In this document: positions 51,337-60,227 of the stretch, piece by piece
Layout of the letters: each line of letters starts with the position of its first letter
Position numbering within the stretch: position 1 is the stretch's first letter
NCBI RefSeq assembly: GCF_049994905.1
Contig: NZ_CP188258.1
Span: forward strand, 992,001-1,056,000
From: Diaminobutyricibacter sp049994905
GTDB taxonomy: Bacteria > Actinomycetota > Actinomycetes > Actinomycetales > Microbacteriaceae
Direction of reading: 5' to 3'
DNA length: 64,000 nucleotides
Notes under the pieces: generated by a model
What the model saw: the letters and a program-made list of their open reading frames with translations, nothing else
Told to the model about the DNA's origin: nothing
Database searches by the model: none
Position numbers and translations under genes: made by a program

Positions 51337-52530
51337 ATGAGCGACACAGCATCCCCGGGTGCGCTCACTGGAATCCGCGTAGCAGACTTCTCCCGCGTAC
51401 TGGCGGGTCCGTACGCGACGATGATGCTCGCCGACTTCGGCGCAGACGTGATCAAGATCGAAAGCCCGGGCGGCGACGACACGAGGTCATGGACTCCGCC
51501 GGTCGATGCAGACGGGCAGTCGACCTACTTCGGGGCGGTCAACCGCAACAAGCGGTCGGTCGTCTGCGACCTGCACACCGAAGACGGACTGGCGAAAGCC
51601 CGTGCGATCGCGGCGACAGCCGACGTGGTCGTCGAGAATTTCCGCCCCGGTGTGATGGAACGATACGGACTCGACGCGGCGACCCTGCAGGCGGCGAACC
51701 CCGCACTCGTGTACTGCTCGATCTCCGGTTTCGGCCGGGAGCAGGGAGCCACGCTCGCGGGGTACGACCTGCTCGTCCAGGCGGTCGGCGGCCTCATGAG
51801 CATCACCGGCCAACCCGACGCGCCGCCCACGAAGGTCGGTGTCGCCGTGGTCGACGTGCTCACCGGGCTCAACGCGCTGTCGGGCATCCTGCTGGCGCTG
51901 CGTGAACGCGACCGCACCGGCCTCGGGCAGCGCGTCGACGTCGACCTGCTCACCTCCCTGCTCGCCGGACTCACCAACCAGGCCTCCAGCACTCTCGCCA
52001 CCGGGATCTCGCCGACGCGGCTCGGCAACGCGCACCCCAGCATCGCGCCGTACGAAGTGTTCGAGGCGTCCGACCGGGAACTCGTGGTCGCCGTCGGCAA
52101 CGACAAGCAGTTCCGCTCGTTCGCCACGATCCTCGAACTGCCCCAGCTCGCCGACGACCAGCGCTTCGCGACCAACGCGTCGCGCGTCTCCCACCGCGGT
52201 GAGCTGCGCGAAACGATCAACGACGCTCTGTGCGTCCGCTCGGCAGCGCACTGGGTGTCCGCCTGTGCGGCGACGGGAGTCCCGGCCGGGCTCGTCAACA
52301 GCGTCGGTGAGGCGTTCGACTTCGCGGCATCGCTCGGGCTCGATGCGGTCGCACAGACCTCAGACGAGGCGACCGGCCGCATCCAGATACAGCCGGCCAA
52401 CCCCATCCACCTGTCGCACGTGCCCGCGCGCTACGAGCGCGTCGCACCAGCGCTCGGCGAACACGACGGCGCCGTCTGGCTCGACGAGGCGGCGCGGGCA
52501 TCCGTCGCCGACGTACCGGCACAACCCTAG
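51337..52530 (+). CDS. Family III CoA-transferase (CaiB/BaiF), probable glutarate/succinate CoA-transferase
   Basis: A 397-residue CaiB/BaiF enzyme: IRVADFSRVLAGPYATMMLADFGADVIKIESPGGDDTR, the catalytic Asp144 in GYDLLVQAVGGLM, and the C-terminal AHWVSACAATGVPAGLVN. These form an aspartyl-CoA intermediate. Directly ahead of a glutaryl-CoA dehydrogenase gene it probably activates glutarate (like SUGCT) using succinyl-CoA. GAGGAGG before the ATG. Confidence 0.85.
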   Translation: MSDTASPGALTGIRVADFSRVLAGPYATMMLADFGADVIKIESPGGDDTRSWTPPVDADGQSTYFGAVNRNKRSVVCDLHTEDGLAKARAIAATADVVVENFRPGVMERYGLDAATLQAANPALVYCSISGFGREQGATLAGYDLLVQAVGGLMSITGQPDAPPTKVGVAVVDVLTGLNALSGILLALRERDRTGLGQRVDVDLLTSLLAGLTNQASSTLATGISPTRLGNAHPSIAPYEVFEASDRELVVAVGNDKQFRSFATILELPQLADDQRFATNASRVSHRGELRETINDALCVRSAAHWVSACAATGVPAGLVNSVGEAFDFAASLGLDAVAQTSDEATGRIQIQPANPIHLSHVPARYERVAPALGEHDGAVWLDEAARASVADVPAQP

Positions 52531-52550
52531 AAAACGGAAGAAGGCACCCC

Positions 52551-53714
52551 GTGGGCACCCTGCTCGAGGACGCGTTCAGCATCGAACCCCTGCTCAGCGA
52601 CGAGGAGCGCGGCTGGGCGGCCACGGCACGCGCGTTCGCGACCGACCGCATCCTGCCGGTCATCGAGCAGGACTTCGAAGACAAACACTTCCGCCGCGAA
52701 TTCGTCGGCGAACTGGGAGCGCTCGGGCTGCTCGGAATGCACCTCACAGACGAGGGATGCGCCGGCGCCGGCGCCGTCAGCTACGGCCTGGTCTGCCTGG
52801 AGCTCGAAGCAGCAGACAGCGGATGGCGCACCTTCGTCTCGGTGCAGGGGTCGCTGGCGATGAGCGCGATCTCCAAATTCGGATCGGACGAACAGAAACA
52901 CGAATGGCTCCCGCCCATGGCGCGCGGCGAACGCATCGGCTGCTTCGCCCTCACCGAACCGGGAGGCGGCAGCGACCCGGCGGGTATGCTCACCTTCGCG
53001 CACCGCGACGGGGACGACTGGGTGATCCGCGGCAGCAAGCGGTGGATCGGGCTCGCCAGCATCGCAGACGTCGCAGTCGTCTGGGCGGCGACCGACGACG
53101 GTGTTCGCGGGTTCCTCGTGCCGACCTCGACCCCCGGATTCACGGCGACGCCGATCGACGGCAAACTGTCGATGCGTGCATCCATCCAGTGCGACATCGT
53201 GCTCGACGATGTGCGGGTGCCGGCTTCCGCGCTACTGCCGGGCGCGCACGGCCTGTCCGGGCCGTTCAGCTGCCTCAACGAAGCCCGGTACGGCATCGTG
53301 TGGGGCGCGATGGGGGCTGCGCGCTCCTGCCTCGAGGCGGCACTCGGCCGGGCGACGAGCCGCGAAGTCTTCGGCAAGCCGATCGGGGCCACCCAGCTGG
53401 TGCAGCAGAAGCTGGCCAACATGTTCGTCGAATACGAGAAAGGGGTGCTGCTCGCACTGCACCTCGGACGTCTCAAAGAGCGCGGCGAGCTGACGCCCAC
53501 CCAGATCAGCGTCGGAAAGCTCAACAGCGTGCGAGAGGCGCTCGCGATCGCGGGGGAGGCGCGCAGCATCCTCGGCGGCGACGGCATCACGAACGCCTTC
53601 CCGGTCATGCGGCACCTGGCGAACCTCGAGTCGGTGCGCACCTACGAGGGGACGGATGAGATCCACACCCTCGTACTCGGCCGCGCGCTCACAGGGCTGG
53701 CGGCGTTCGCATGA
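52551..53714 (+). CDS. gcdH: Glutaryl-CoA dehydrogenase-type acyl-CoA dehydrogenase
   Basis: A 387-residue FAD enzyme (GTG start, 20 bases after the CoA-transferase stop). Family words are FALTEPGGGSDPAGM, KRWIGLASIADVAVVWA, SCLNEARYGIVWGAMGAA (the GCDH-type Arg stretch), and the catalytic base Glu366 in TYEGTDEIHTLVLGRALTG. Glutaryl-CoA dehydrogenase oxidises and decarboxylates to crotonyl-CoA. The ARYGIVWG and YEGTxxIHxLxLGR combination separates it from ordinary short-chain dehydrogenases. The substrate is inferred from that and the CoA-transferase. Confidence 0.86.
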   Translation: MGTLLEDAFSIEPLLSDEERGWAATARAFATDRILPVIEQDFEDKHFRREFVGELGALGLLGMHLTDEGCAGAGAVSYGLVCLELEAADSGWRTFVSVQGSLAMSAISKFGSDEQKHEWLPPMARGERIGCFALTEPGGGSDPAGMLTFAHRDGDDWVIRGSKRWIGLASIADVAVVWAATDDGVRGFLVPTSTPGFTATPIDGKLSMRASIQCDIVLDDVRVPASALLPGAHGLSGPFSCLNEARYGIVWGAMGAARSCLEAALGRATSREVFGKPIGATQLVQQKLANMFVEYEKGVLLALHLGRLKERGELTPTQISVGKLNSVREALAIAGEARSILGGDGITNAFPVMRHLANLESVRTYEGTDEIHTLVLGRALTGLAAFA

Positions 53715-55201
53715 GCGCGGGAGAAGGTGTGGCAGCGGGCGCGGTCGACGCGGAGGTGGGAGCCGCGGTGGATGCGGCCGTCGCGCGTGCTGTTGCGAGC
53801 GGGACCGGGTCGACGTCGCGGGCCGATCGCGCGGCGTGGCTGGAGGCGCTCGCTGCAGCGCTCGAAGAACACCGTGGCGAGCTCATCGCGATCGCCCACC
53901 GCGAGACGCACCTGAGCGAGACGCGACTCGACGGCGAGGTGACCCGCACGGCCGCGCAGCTGCGCTTCTTCGCCGGGGTCGCCCGCGAGGGAAGCTACCT
54001 CGAAGCGACACTCGACTCGCCCGACCCGTCGACGACGCCGCCGCGCCCTGACCTGCGCCGGATGCTGCGACCGATCGGCGCGGTCGCCGTGTTCACGGCA
54101 TCCAATTTTCCGTTCGCCTTCTCGGTGCTCGGCAACGACACAGCGTCGGCGCTGGCGGCGGGATGCGCGGTCGTGGTGAAAGCGCATCCAGGCCACCCGG
54201 AACTGTCACGGCGCACTGCCGAGCTGGCGGTCGCTGCGCTCGCCGGTGCGGGCGCGCCCGACGGCGTGATCACGCTGGTCGAAGGGGTCGAGGCGGGCGT
54301 GGCGCTGGTGCAGCATCCGTCGATCGCAGCCGTCGGCTTCACGGGGTCGGCGCGCGGCGGACGGGCGCTGTTCGACCTGGCGTGCGCGCGGCCGGCACCG
54401 ATCCCGTTCTACGGGGAGCTCGGGAGCATCAACCCGGTCGTGATCACGGAGGCTGCGGCGAAAGACCGCGCGGCCGAACTCGCGGCAGGCCTCGTCGGCT
54501 CGTTCACGCGCGACGGCGGCCAGTACTGCACGAAGCCCGGGCTGGTGTTCGTGCCGGCCGGCACCGGCTTCGAGGATGCGCTGGCTGCGCTGGTAGCGGA
54601 CGCCCCGGCCCAGCGCCTGCTGACGCAAGGGATGAGCGGCGCGTTCGCACGGGGAGCGGATGCGTTCGCCCGGCGCGACGACGTCGACGTCATCGGTACC
54701 GTGCGCGAACTCTCGGACGGTGTCGATGTGACTGCCCCGAGCGCGCCGGTGGCGATTCTCGTGGATGCGCAGCACTTCGTGGCGTCGAGTGAAGACTTCC
54801 TGGCCGAGTGTTTCGGCCCGCTGACCGTCGTTGTGCGATACGTCGACGAGGCGGAACTGAACGCGGCGATCGGAGAACTCGAGGGGTCGCTGACTGCGAC
54901 GATCCAGCACGCACCGGATGAGGACGTTGCGGCGCTCACGACTGCGCTGTCCGGCGTCGCGGGACGAGTCGTCTTCAACGGATGGCCGACGGGAGTGGCG
55001 ATCGCATGGGCGCAGCATCACGGAGGGTCCTGGCCGGCGACGACGGCATCCGTGCACACGTCCGTCGGCGCGACGGCGATCCGCCGGTTCCTGACGCCGG
55101 TCGCCTACCAGGACGCACCGGCTTCGGCGCTGCCGCTCGAGCTGCGCGACGGCAACCCGCTCGGCATCCCGCGCCGCGTGGACGGTGCGCTGCGCGCGTA
55201 G
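53711..55201 (+). CDS. 2-Oxoglutarate-semialdehyde dehydrogenase-like aldehyde dehydrogenase (NADP+)
   Basis: The 496-residue protein overlaps the glutaryl-CoA dehydrogenase stop (ATGA). It has the marks of the alpha-ketoglutaric semialdehyde dehydrogenase subfamily: FTASNFPFAFSVLGNDTASALAAGCAVVVKAHPGHP, ELGSINPVVIT with the general base, and GGQYCTKPG with the catalytic Cys. Those enzymes act in sugar-acid and hydroxyproline catabolism and also accept other semialdehydes. In this operon it may oxidise a dicarboxylic semialdehyde to glutarate or 2-oxoglutarate. The operon position is unusual for KGSADH. Confidence 0.82.
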   Translation: MSAGEGVAAGAVDAEVGAAVDAAVARAVASGTGSTSRADRAAWLEALAAALEEHRGELIAIAHRETHLSETRLDGEVTRTAAQLRFFAGVAREGSYLEATLDSPDPSTTPPRPDLRRMLRPIGAVAVFTASNFPFAFSVLGNDTASALAAGCAVVVKAHPGHPELSRRTAELAVAALAGAGAPDGVITLVEGVEAGVALVQHPSIAAVGFTGSARGGRALFDLACARPAPIPFYGELGSINPVVITEAAAKDRAAELAAGLVGSFTRDGGQYCTKPGLVFVPAGTGFEDALAALVADAPAQRLLTQGMSGAFARGADAFARRDDVDVIGTVRELSDGVDVTAPSAPVAILVDAQHFVASSEDFLAECFGPLTVVVRYVDEAELNAAIGELEGSLTATIQHAPDEDVAALTTALSGVAGRVVFNGWPTGVAIAWAQHHGGSWPATTASVHTSVGATAIRRFLTPVAYQDAPASALPLELRDGNPLGIPRRVDGALRA

Positions 55202-55230
55202 CGGTCGCGGTCGCGCGAACGCGCTCCGCG

Positions 55231-55350
55231 CCCGGCGCGAGTGGCGCGAGTGGCGCGCCCGGCGCGAGTGGCGCGAGTGGCGCGCCCGGCGCGAGTGGTG
55301 CGAGTGGCGCGCCCGGCGCGATTGGCGCGAGTAGCGCGCCCGGCACGAGT
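55231..55350. repeat. 27-base tandem repeat, four copies and a part
   Basis: Units beginning CCCGGCGCGAGTGGCGCGAG start at 55231, 55258, 55285 and 55312, each 27 bases, with a partial fifth at 55339. Read on the plus strand in one frame it would encode Gly-Ala-Ser/Gly-Ala-Pro triplets like collagen, but the gene before it stops at 55201 and no start is supported, so it is treated as intergenic. Confidence 0.9.
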
Positions 55351-55356
55351 GTGCCT

Positions 55357-55402
55357 GTTCCGGTCGAGCGTGGCGCTTGTGGCGGGCACGCTCGACCGGA
55401 AC
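55357..55402. repeat. Intergenic hairpin-family copy F, 16-base perfect arms
   Basis: GTTCCGGTCGAGCGTG (55357-55372), loop of 14 bases, exact complement (55387-55402), then GGTAACTCTCGGCGCG. This is the best-preserved member of the dispersed family and lies between two convergent genes. Confidence 0.93.
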
Positions 55403-55430
55403 GGTAACTCTCGGCGCGTTACTGGGCCGG

Positions 55431-56888
55431 CTACTCCGTGAAGCGGTCGGCCACGGTGAGTGCCGCGTCGATGGCAGCGAGGCCACGGCGCAGTTCGGCT
55501 TCGCTGATGATCAGCGGCGGTGCGATGTGGATACGGTTGAAGTGGGTGAACGGCCACACTCCCGCGGCCTTGCATGCTGCGGCGACCTCACCCATCGGGG
55601 CGGCGTCGGCGCCGGCGGCGTTGAACGGAACAAGAGGCTCGCGCGTGTCGCGCGAGCGCACCAGTTCGAGCGCCCACAACAGTCCGCGGCCGCGCACCTC
55701 GCCGAGTGACGGGTGACGCTCGAGCCACGAGGTGATCTCGGGCTCGATGACACGCTCGCCGAGGTCGCGCACGCGCTCGAGGATGTCGTCGCGCTCGAAC
55801 ACGTCGAACGTCGCAACGCCGGCTGCGCAGGCGAGCGGATGCCCGGAGTAGGTCAGGCCGCCCTGGAACGGCACGTCGTCGAAGAACGATGCGATGCGGT
55901 CGGAGATGACGACGCCGCCGAGCGGTACGTAGCCCGAGTTCACGCCTTTGGCGAAGGTGATCAGGTCTGGAGTGACCCCGAACGCATCGACCGCGAACCA
56001 TTCGCCGATGCGGCCGAACCCGACCATGACCTCGTCGGCGATATAGACGATGCCGTACTTGTCGCACAGTGCACGCACACCGGCCAGGTAGCCGGGCGGC
56101 GGAACGAGCACGCCGTTGGTTCCGACGACCGTCTCGATGATGATCGCAGCGACGGTCGATGCGCCTTCGAGCACGATCACGTTCTCGAGGTGTTCGAGCG
56201 CGCGCTGCGTCTCTTCGTGCGGTGTGGTGGCGTGGAAAGCCGACCGGTACAGGTACGGGCCGAAGAAGTGGGCGACGGATGAGTCGCTCGGCTCGTTCGC
56301 CCAGCGGCGGGGGTCGCCGGTGAGCGAGATGGCCGTCGACGTGCCGCCGTGGTACGACCGGTACATCGAGAGCACCTTGCGGCGGCCGGTGACGCGGCGG
56401 GCCATTCTGACGGCGTACTCGTTGGCATCCGCTCCGCCGTTGGTGAAGAACACCTTGTTGAGGTCGCCGGGTGCCACTTGGGCGATGCGTCGGGCGAGTT
56501 CGCCGCGCACGTCGCTCGCCATCGACGGCTGGATGGTGGCGAGTCGGCCCGCCTGGTCCTGAATCGCGCGAACGAGGTCTGGGTGCTGGTGACCCAGGTT
56601 GAGGTTCACGAGCTGCGAGCTGAAATCGAGGTAGGCGTTGCCGTCATAGTCCCAGAACGTTGAGCCTTCACCCGCCGCGATGGGCAGCGGGTTGATCTGG
56701 GCCTGCGCGCTCCAGGAGTGGAAGACGTGGTTGCGGTCATCGGAACGCACCTGCTGCTCTGCGGCGGCATCCCCGAACGCGTGCCTGTTGCCGAGCCGGT
56801 CGGTGTAGCCGGTCACAGAGCGGGTCACAGAGCCTGTCACGGCGCCGGTCGCGGCATCCGCCTGCGTGGCCTGAATGGTGTCTGTCAT
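55431..56888 (-). CDS. Class III aminotransferase (beta-alanine/omega-amino acid transaminase type)
   Basis: A 485-residue PLP-dependent class III enzyme: GSTFWDYDGNAYLDFSSQL, NGGADANEYAVRMARR, YHGGTSTAISL, IADEVMVGFGRIGEWF and the PLP lysine in TFAKGVNSGYVPLGG. The FSSQLVNLNLGHQHP and MVGFGRIGE words match the beta-alanine:pyruvate or omega-amino-acid group rather than GabT. Cotranscribed behind the methylmalonate-semialdehyde dehydrogenase gene (11-base gap), it fits beta-alanine or 3-aminoisobutyrate to the corresponding semialdehyde. Confidence 0.85.
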   Translation of the reverse strand: MTDTIQATQADAATGAVTGSVTRSVTGYTDRLGNRHAFGDAAAEQQVRSDDRNHVFHSWSAQAQINPLPIAAGEGSTFWDYDGNAYLDFSSQLVNLNLGHQHPDLVRAIQDQAGRLATIQPSMASDVRGELARRIAQVAPGDLNKVFFTNGGADANEYAVRMARRVTGRRKVLSMYRSYHGGTSTAISLTGDPRRWANEPSDSSVAHFFGPYLYRSAFHATTPHEETQRALEHLENVIVLEGASTVAAIIIETVVGTNGVLVPPPGYLAGVRALCDKYGIVYIADEVMVGFGRIGEWFAVDAFGVTPDLITFAKGVNSGYVPLGGVVISDRIASFFDDVPFQGGLTYSGHPLACAAGVATFDVFERDDILERVRDLGERVIEPEITSWLERHPSLGEVRGRGLLWALELVRSRDTREPLVPFNAAGADAAPMGEVAAACKAAGVWPFTHFNRIHIAPPLIISEAELRRGLAAIDAALTVADRFTE

Positions 56889-56899
56889 GGTGGTGCCTT

Positions 56900-58384
56900 T
56901 CAGGAGTTGCCGGGGAACGCGAGTTCGATCTTGGAGTGCACCGGGTCGGGCCAGCGCGAGGTCACGACCTTGCTACGCGTGTAGAAGTGGAACGATTCCG
57001 GGCCGTAGATGTGCGCGTCGCCGAAGAGCGAGTTCTTCCAGCCGCCGAACGAGAATGCACCGATCGGCACCGGGATGGGCACGTTGACTCCGACCATGCC
57101 GACCTCGATCTCGAATTCGAACTGGCGGGCTGCTCCACCGTCGCGGGTGAAGAGTGCGACGCCGTTGCCGTACTGGTTGGAGTTGACGAGGGCGATCGCC
57201 TCGTCGAGGGTGTCGACGCGCACGACCGACAGCACCGGGCCGAAGATCTCGTCGGTGTAGACGCGCATGTCCGTGGCGACATTGTCGAGCAGGCTGACAC
57301 CGATGAAGAATCCGTCGTTGTCGAAGGCCTTCTGCGAACCGTCGACGACGACGGTCGCGCCCTCGCCGGCGGCGCCGGTCACATAGGAGGCGACCTTGTC
57401 GCGGTGCTCGCGCGTGATCAGCGGGCCCATCTCGGAGTCGGCGTGGGTGCCGTCTCCGATGACGAGGCCGCCGAGGCGGCGTTCGATGGCGGCGACGAGC
57501 GGGTCGCCGACCTCGCCGACGGCGACGAGCACGCTGACGGCCATGCAACGCTCGCCGGCAGAGCCGTACGCGGCGGAGACGGCGGCGTCGGCGGCCGCTT
57601 CGATGTCTGCGTCTTCGAGCACGACCATGTGGTTCTTCGCGCCGCCGAGTGCCTGGACGCGCTTGCCGTTGGTGCTCGCTCGCTGGTAGATCGACTGGGC
57701 GATCGGGGTGGATCCGACGAAGCTGACAGCGTCGACGTCGGGGCTGTCGAGGATGGTGTCGACGGCGACCTTGTCACCGTGCACGACGTTGAGCACGCCG
57801 GCAGGCAGCCCGGCCTCGAGGAACAGCCGTGCGAGGAAGACCGACGCGGACGGGTCCTTCTCGCTCGGCTTGAGCACGACGGTGTTGCCGCACGCGATGG
57901 CGCTGGCGACCATCCACAGCGGGACCATCACCGGGAAGTTGAACGGCGTGATGCAGCCGACGACTCCGACGGGCTGCTTGACGCTGTGCACGTCGATGCC
58001 TGTCGAGACCTGCTGGCTGTACTCGCCCTTGAGGAGGTTGATGAGCCCGGATGCGAACTCGACGTTCTCGAGGCCGCGCCCGATTTCGCCTGCCGCGTCG
58101 GAGAGTACTTTGCCGTGCTCGCTGGTGACGATCGCGGCGAGTTCGGAGGTGCGCTCCTTGAGGAGGTGGCGGAGGCGGAACATGACGTCCGCACGCTTGG
58201 TCAGGCTCGTTGCGCGCCAGGCCGGAAGGGCGGCCTTGGCGGCTGCGATCGCGGCCTCGACGTCGGAGACGGAGCCGAGGACGACCTCGTGCTGCTGCTC
58301 TCCGGTCGCGGGGTTGAAGACGGGTCCGGTGCGTTCGGCGGTGCCGAACTCTTCGCCGTTGACGACGTGTCGAATGAGGGCCAC
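56900..58384 (-). CDS. mmsA: CoA-acylating methylmalonate-semialdehyde/malonate-semialdehyde dehydrogenase
   Basis: The GTG at 58384, behind AGAGGTAGG, gives 494 residues. The catalytic Cys lies in GSAGERCMAVS, an MmsA/IolA mark, together with PFNFPVMVPLWM, GGAKNHMVVLEDAD and FGDAHIYGPESFHFYTRSKVVTSRW near the C-terminus. It converts (methyl)malonate semialdehyde plus CoA to propionyl- or acetyl-CoA. Paired with the class III aminotransferase it would complete beta-alanine, valine or 3-aminoisobutyrate breakdown. Divergent from a PucR gene. Confidence 0.92.
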   Translation of the reverse strand: MALIRHVVNGEEFGTAERTGPVFNPATGEQQHEVVLGSVSDVEAAIAAAKAALPAWRATSLTKRADVMFRLRHLLKERTSELAAIVTSEHGKVLSDAAGEIGRGLENVEFASGLINLLKGEYSQQVSTGIDVHSVKQPVGVVGCITPFNFPVMVPLWMVASAIACGNTVVLKPSEKDPSASVFLARLFLEAGLPAGVLNVVHGDKVAVDTILDSPDVDAVSFVGSTPIAQSIYQRASTNGKRVQALGGAKNHMVVLEDADIEAAADAAVSAAYGSAGERCMAVSVLVAVGEVGDPLVAAIERRLGGLVIGDGTHADSEMGPLITREHRDKVASYVTGAAGEGATVVVDGSQKAFDNDGFFIGVSLLDNVATDMRVYTDEIFGPVLSVVRVDTLDEAIALVNSNQYGNGVALFTRDGGAARQFEFEIEVGMVGVNVPIPVPIGAFSFGGWKNSLFGDAHIYGPESFHFYTRSKVVTSRWPDPVHSKIELAFPGNS

Positions 58385-58408
58385 GGTCGGCCTACCTCTC
58401 TGAACGGG

Positions 58409-58440
58409 CCGGCAGCGACACCTTCGTGCGCCGCTGCCGG
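58409..58440. promoter_or_regulatory. Inverted repeat between mmsA and the divergent PucR gene
   Basis: CCGGCAGCG (58409-58417) and CGCTGCCGG (58432-58440) with a 14-base loop, located 25 bases upstream of the mmsA start. It is a candidate operator for the divergent PucR regulator or a transcript hairpin; the sequence does not decide. Confidence 0.6.
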
Positions 58441-58506
58441 ACAAAATGCCCGGGCTGGGCACTAGGCTTACATCCCAATGATTGCAGAGCAGTTCGGGAG
58501 GACTCG

Positions 58507-60150
58507 TTGGCAGATCGTCGCAGCTTTGGTGCTGACAGTACACATCGTCCGGCGGTAGGCGTGCCCACGGGCGATGCCGGTGCGGTGCTGCCTACGATCC
58601 GCGAGGTTCTCCGGTTCGATGAGGTCGCCGGCGCGCTGCCTGAGGTGCTCGCCGGTGCCGATCATCTCGACCGGCCGGTGCGGTGGGTGCACGTGACCGA
58701 GACCGCCTCGGTCGCCCACCTCGTGAGTGGCGGGGAACTCCTGTTCTCGACCGGCGTCGGCTGGCCGAGCGACGACGCGGGCCTGCGCGGCTTCGTCGCG
58801 CAGCTCGTCAGCGCCGGAATCGCTGGGCTGGCCCTCGAGCTCGGAGTGCGATTCGACGCCGTGCCCGCCGCTCTGATCGCCGAAGCGACCGCCCTCGGCC
58901 TCCCCCTGATCGTGCTCCACCGCGAAGCCCGGTTCGTGGCCATCACCGAGGCGGTGCATTCCCGGATCATCTCGGACCAGATGGCGGCGCTGCGTGCCCG
59001 GGACGACATCCACGCCCTCTTCACCGAGCTGAGCCTGCGGGGGAGCCCTGCCGACTTCATCGTCTCCCAGGTCGGTCGCGTGCTCGGCGCGCCCGTTGTG
59101 CTCGAGAACCTCAACCACCAGGTCGTCGCGTTCGAGGCGCTCGACGCCGGTGACGACGTGCTCGACGAGTGGGAACAGCGCTCGCGACAGGCGCACCGAG
59201 CTCAGGACACTGACTGGCTGATCACGCCCGTCGAAGCGCGCGGGATCCGCTGGGGCCACCTCATCGCGTTGCCCGGCGAACCGCACCCGGCAGGCCGGTC
59301 GAACGTGCTCGAGCAGGCGGCCGTGGCGCTCGCGCTCAGCCGACTGGCCGACCGCGACGCCGACGAGTGGACCAGGCAGAGTCACGAGCACCTGCTCCGT
59401 GCGCTCGTCGGGGGACGCTTCAGCAGCGAGAGCGGCCTGGTCGCGCGATTCGAAGCCGCCGGCATCGCGGTGCGCGGGCGGCGGCTGGTAGGTCTCGCAC
59501 TGGCTTCGCGTTCCGGCACGGCCGACGCCTCCGCCGCGCTCGCCGCGGCACGCGAGATCGGCGTGGATGCGCTGGCCGGCGCGCATCCGACCGCATCGCG
59601 AGCGCAGCTCATCGTCGCCCTGTCGCTCGGTCAGAACCAGCAGCTGACCGACCACGCAATCGACACCTTCGCTCGTCGTTATTCGCATGCAGCAAGTCTT
59701 GCCGTCGAAGAACTCGTCGTGTCGGTCGGAGCCGAAGCTGTGGACATCCCGGGTCTGCTCGCCTCTGTGGAGGAGGCGACAGAGCTGCTCGCCCGCAACG
59801 GCGGGAGCAAACGCCGCAACCTCACGGTGTACCGGGTGGACAGCAGGCCGTTGCTGCGCTTCATCAATTCCTTCGGAAGCGATCCACGGCTCCAGGCGCA
59901 CAGTGAGCAGATGCTCCGGCCACTGATCGAGTACGACCTCGATAACGGGGGCGACCTGCTCACGGTGCTGCACGCCTACGCCGCGAATCCGGGCAACCGC
60001 ACGAAGGCGGCCGCGTCGAGCCATCTCTCCCGGTCGGTCTTCTACCAGCGGATAGCCCTCATCGAGGACCTTCTCGGTGCCGACCTCGACGACGGCGAGA
60101 CCGTGAGCGCCCTCCACGCAGCGCTCCTGGCGAGACGGGTGTCTGCCTGA
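58507..60150 (+). CDS. PucR family transcriptional regulator
   Basis: A TTG start at 58507 was chosen because GGGAGGA lies just upstream; other in-frame starts lack one. The 547-residue protein has an N-terminal PucR domain (PTIREVLRFDEVAGALPEVLAGADHLDRPVRWVHVTE, about 25-160) and a C-terminal helix-turn-helix with SSHLSRSVFYQRIALIEDLLG. It is divergent from mmsA and the class III aminotransferase and most probably controls them in response to a beta-amino acid or amine. Three PucR-type regulators occur in this window. Confidence 0.83.
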   Translation: MADRRSFGADSTHRPAVGVPTGDAGAVLPTIREVLRFDEVAGALPEVLAGADHLDRPVRWVHVTETASVAHLVSGGELLFSTGVGWPSDDAGLRGFVAQLVSAGIAGLALELGVRFDAVPAALIAEATALGLPLIVLHREARFVAITEAVHSRIISDQMAALRARDDIHALFTELSLRGSPADFIVSQVGRVLGAPVVLENLNHQVVAFEALDAGDDVLDEWEQRSRQAHRAQDTDWLITPVEARGIRWGHLIALPGEPHPAGRSNVLEQAAVALALSRLADRDADEWTRQSHEHLLRALVGGRFSSESGLVARFEAAGIAVRGRRLVGLALASRSGTADASAALAAAREIGVDALAGAHPTASRAQLIVALSLGQNQQLTDHAIDTFARRYSHAASLAVEELVVSVGAEAVDIPGLLASVEEATELLARNGGSKRRNLTVYRVDSRPLLRFINSFGSDPRLQAHSEQMLRPLIEYDLDNGGDLLTVLHAYAANPGNRTKAAASSHLSRSVFYQRIALIEDLLGADLDDGETVSALHAALLARRVSA

Positions 60151-60166
60151 CCCGTCTCTCCGCGGC

Positions 60167-60227
60167 CGCGAAAGGTGCGAAAAGGAGTCAATCGCCGCGA
60201 CGAAGTCCACTTCTTGCACCTTTCGCG
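60167..60227. repeat. GAAAGGTGCGA hairpin, first copy
   Basis: CGCGAAAGGTGCGAAAAG (60167-60184) pairs with CTTCTTGCACCTTTCGCG (60210-60227), one mismatch. It overlaps the 3' end of the DUF559-like gene, whose last residues (KGARSGL) are coded inside it. The same arms return at 61229-61286 on the gene's other side. Confidence 0.88.

Noticed and set aside
55231..55350. Possible CRISPR array
   Set aside because: The repeat units are contiguous and have no unique spacers; no cas genes are present.
54982..55407. Collagen-like open frame across the 27-base repeats
   Set aside because: Its start overlaps the end of the aldehyde dehydrogenase gene, it has no ribosome site and the Gly-X-Y pattern comes only from the tandem repeat.
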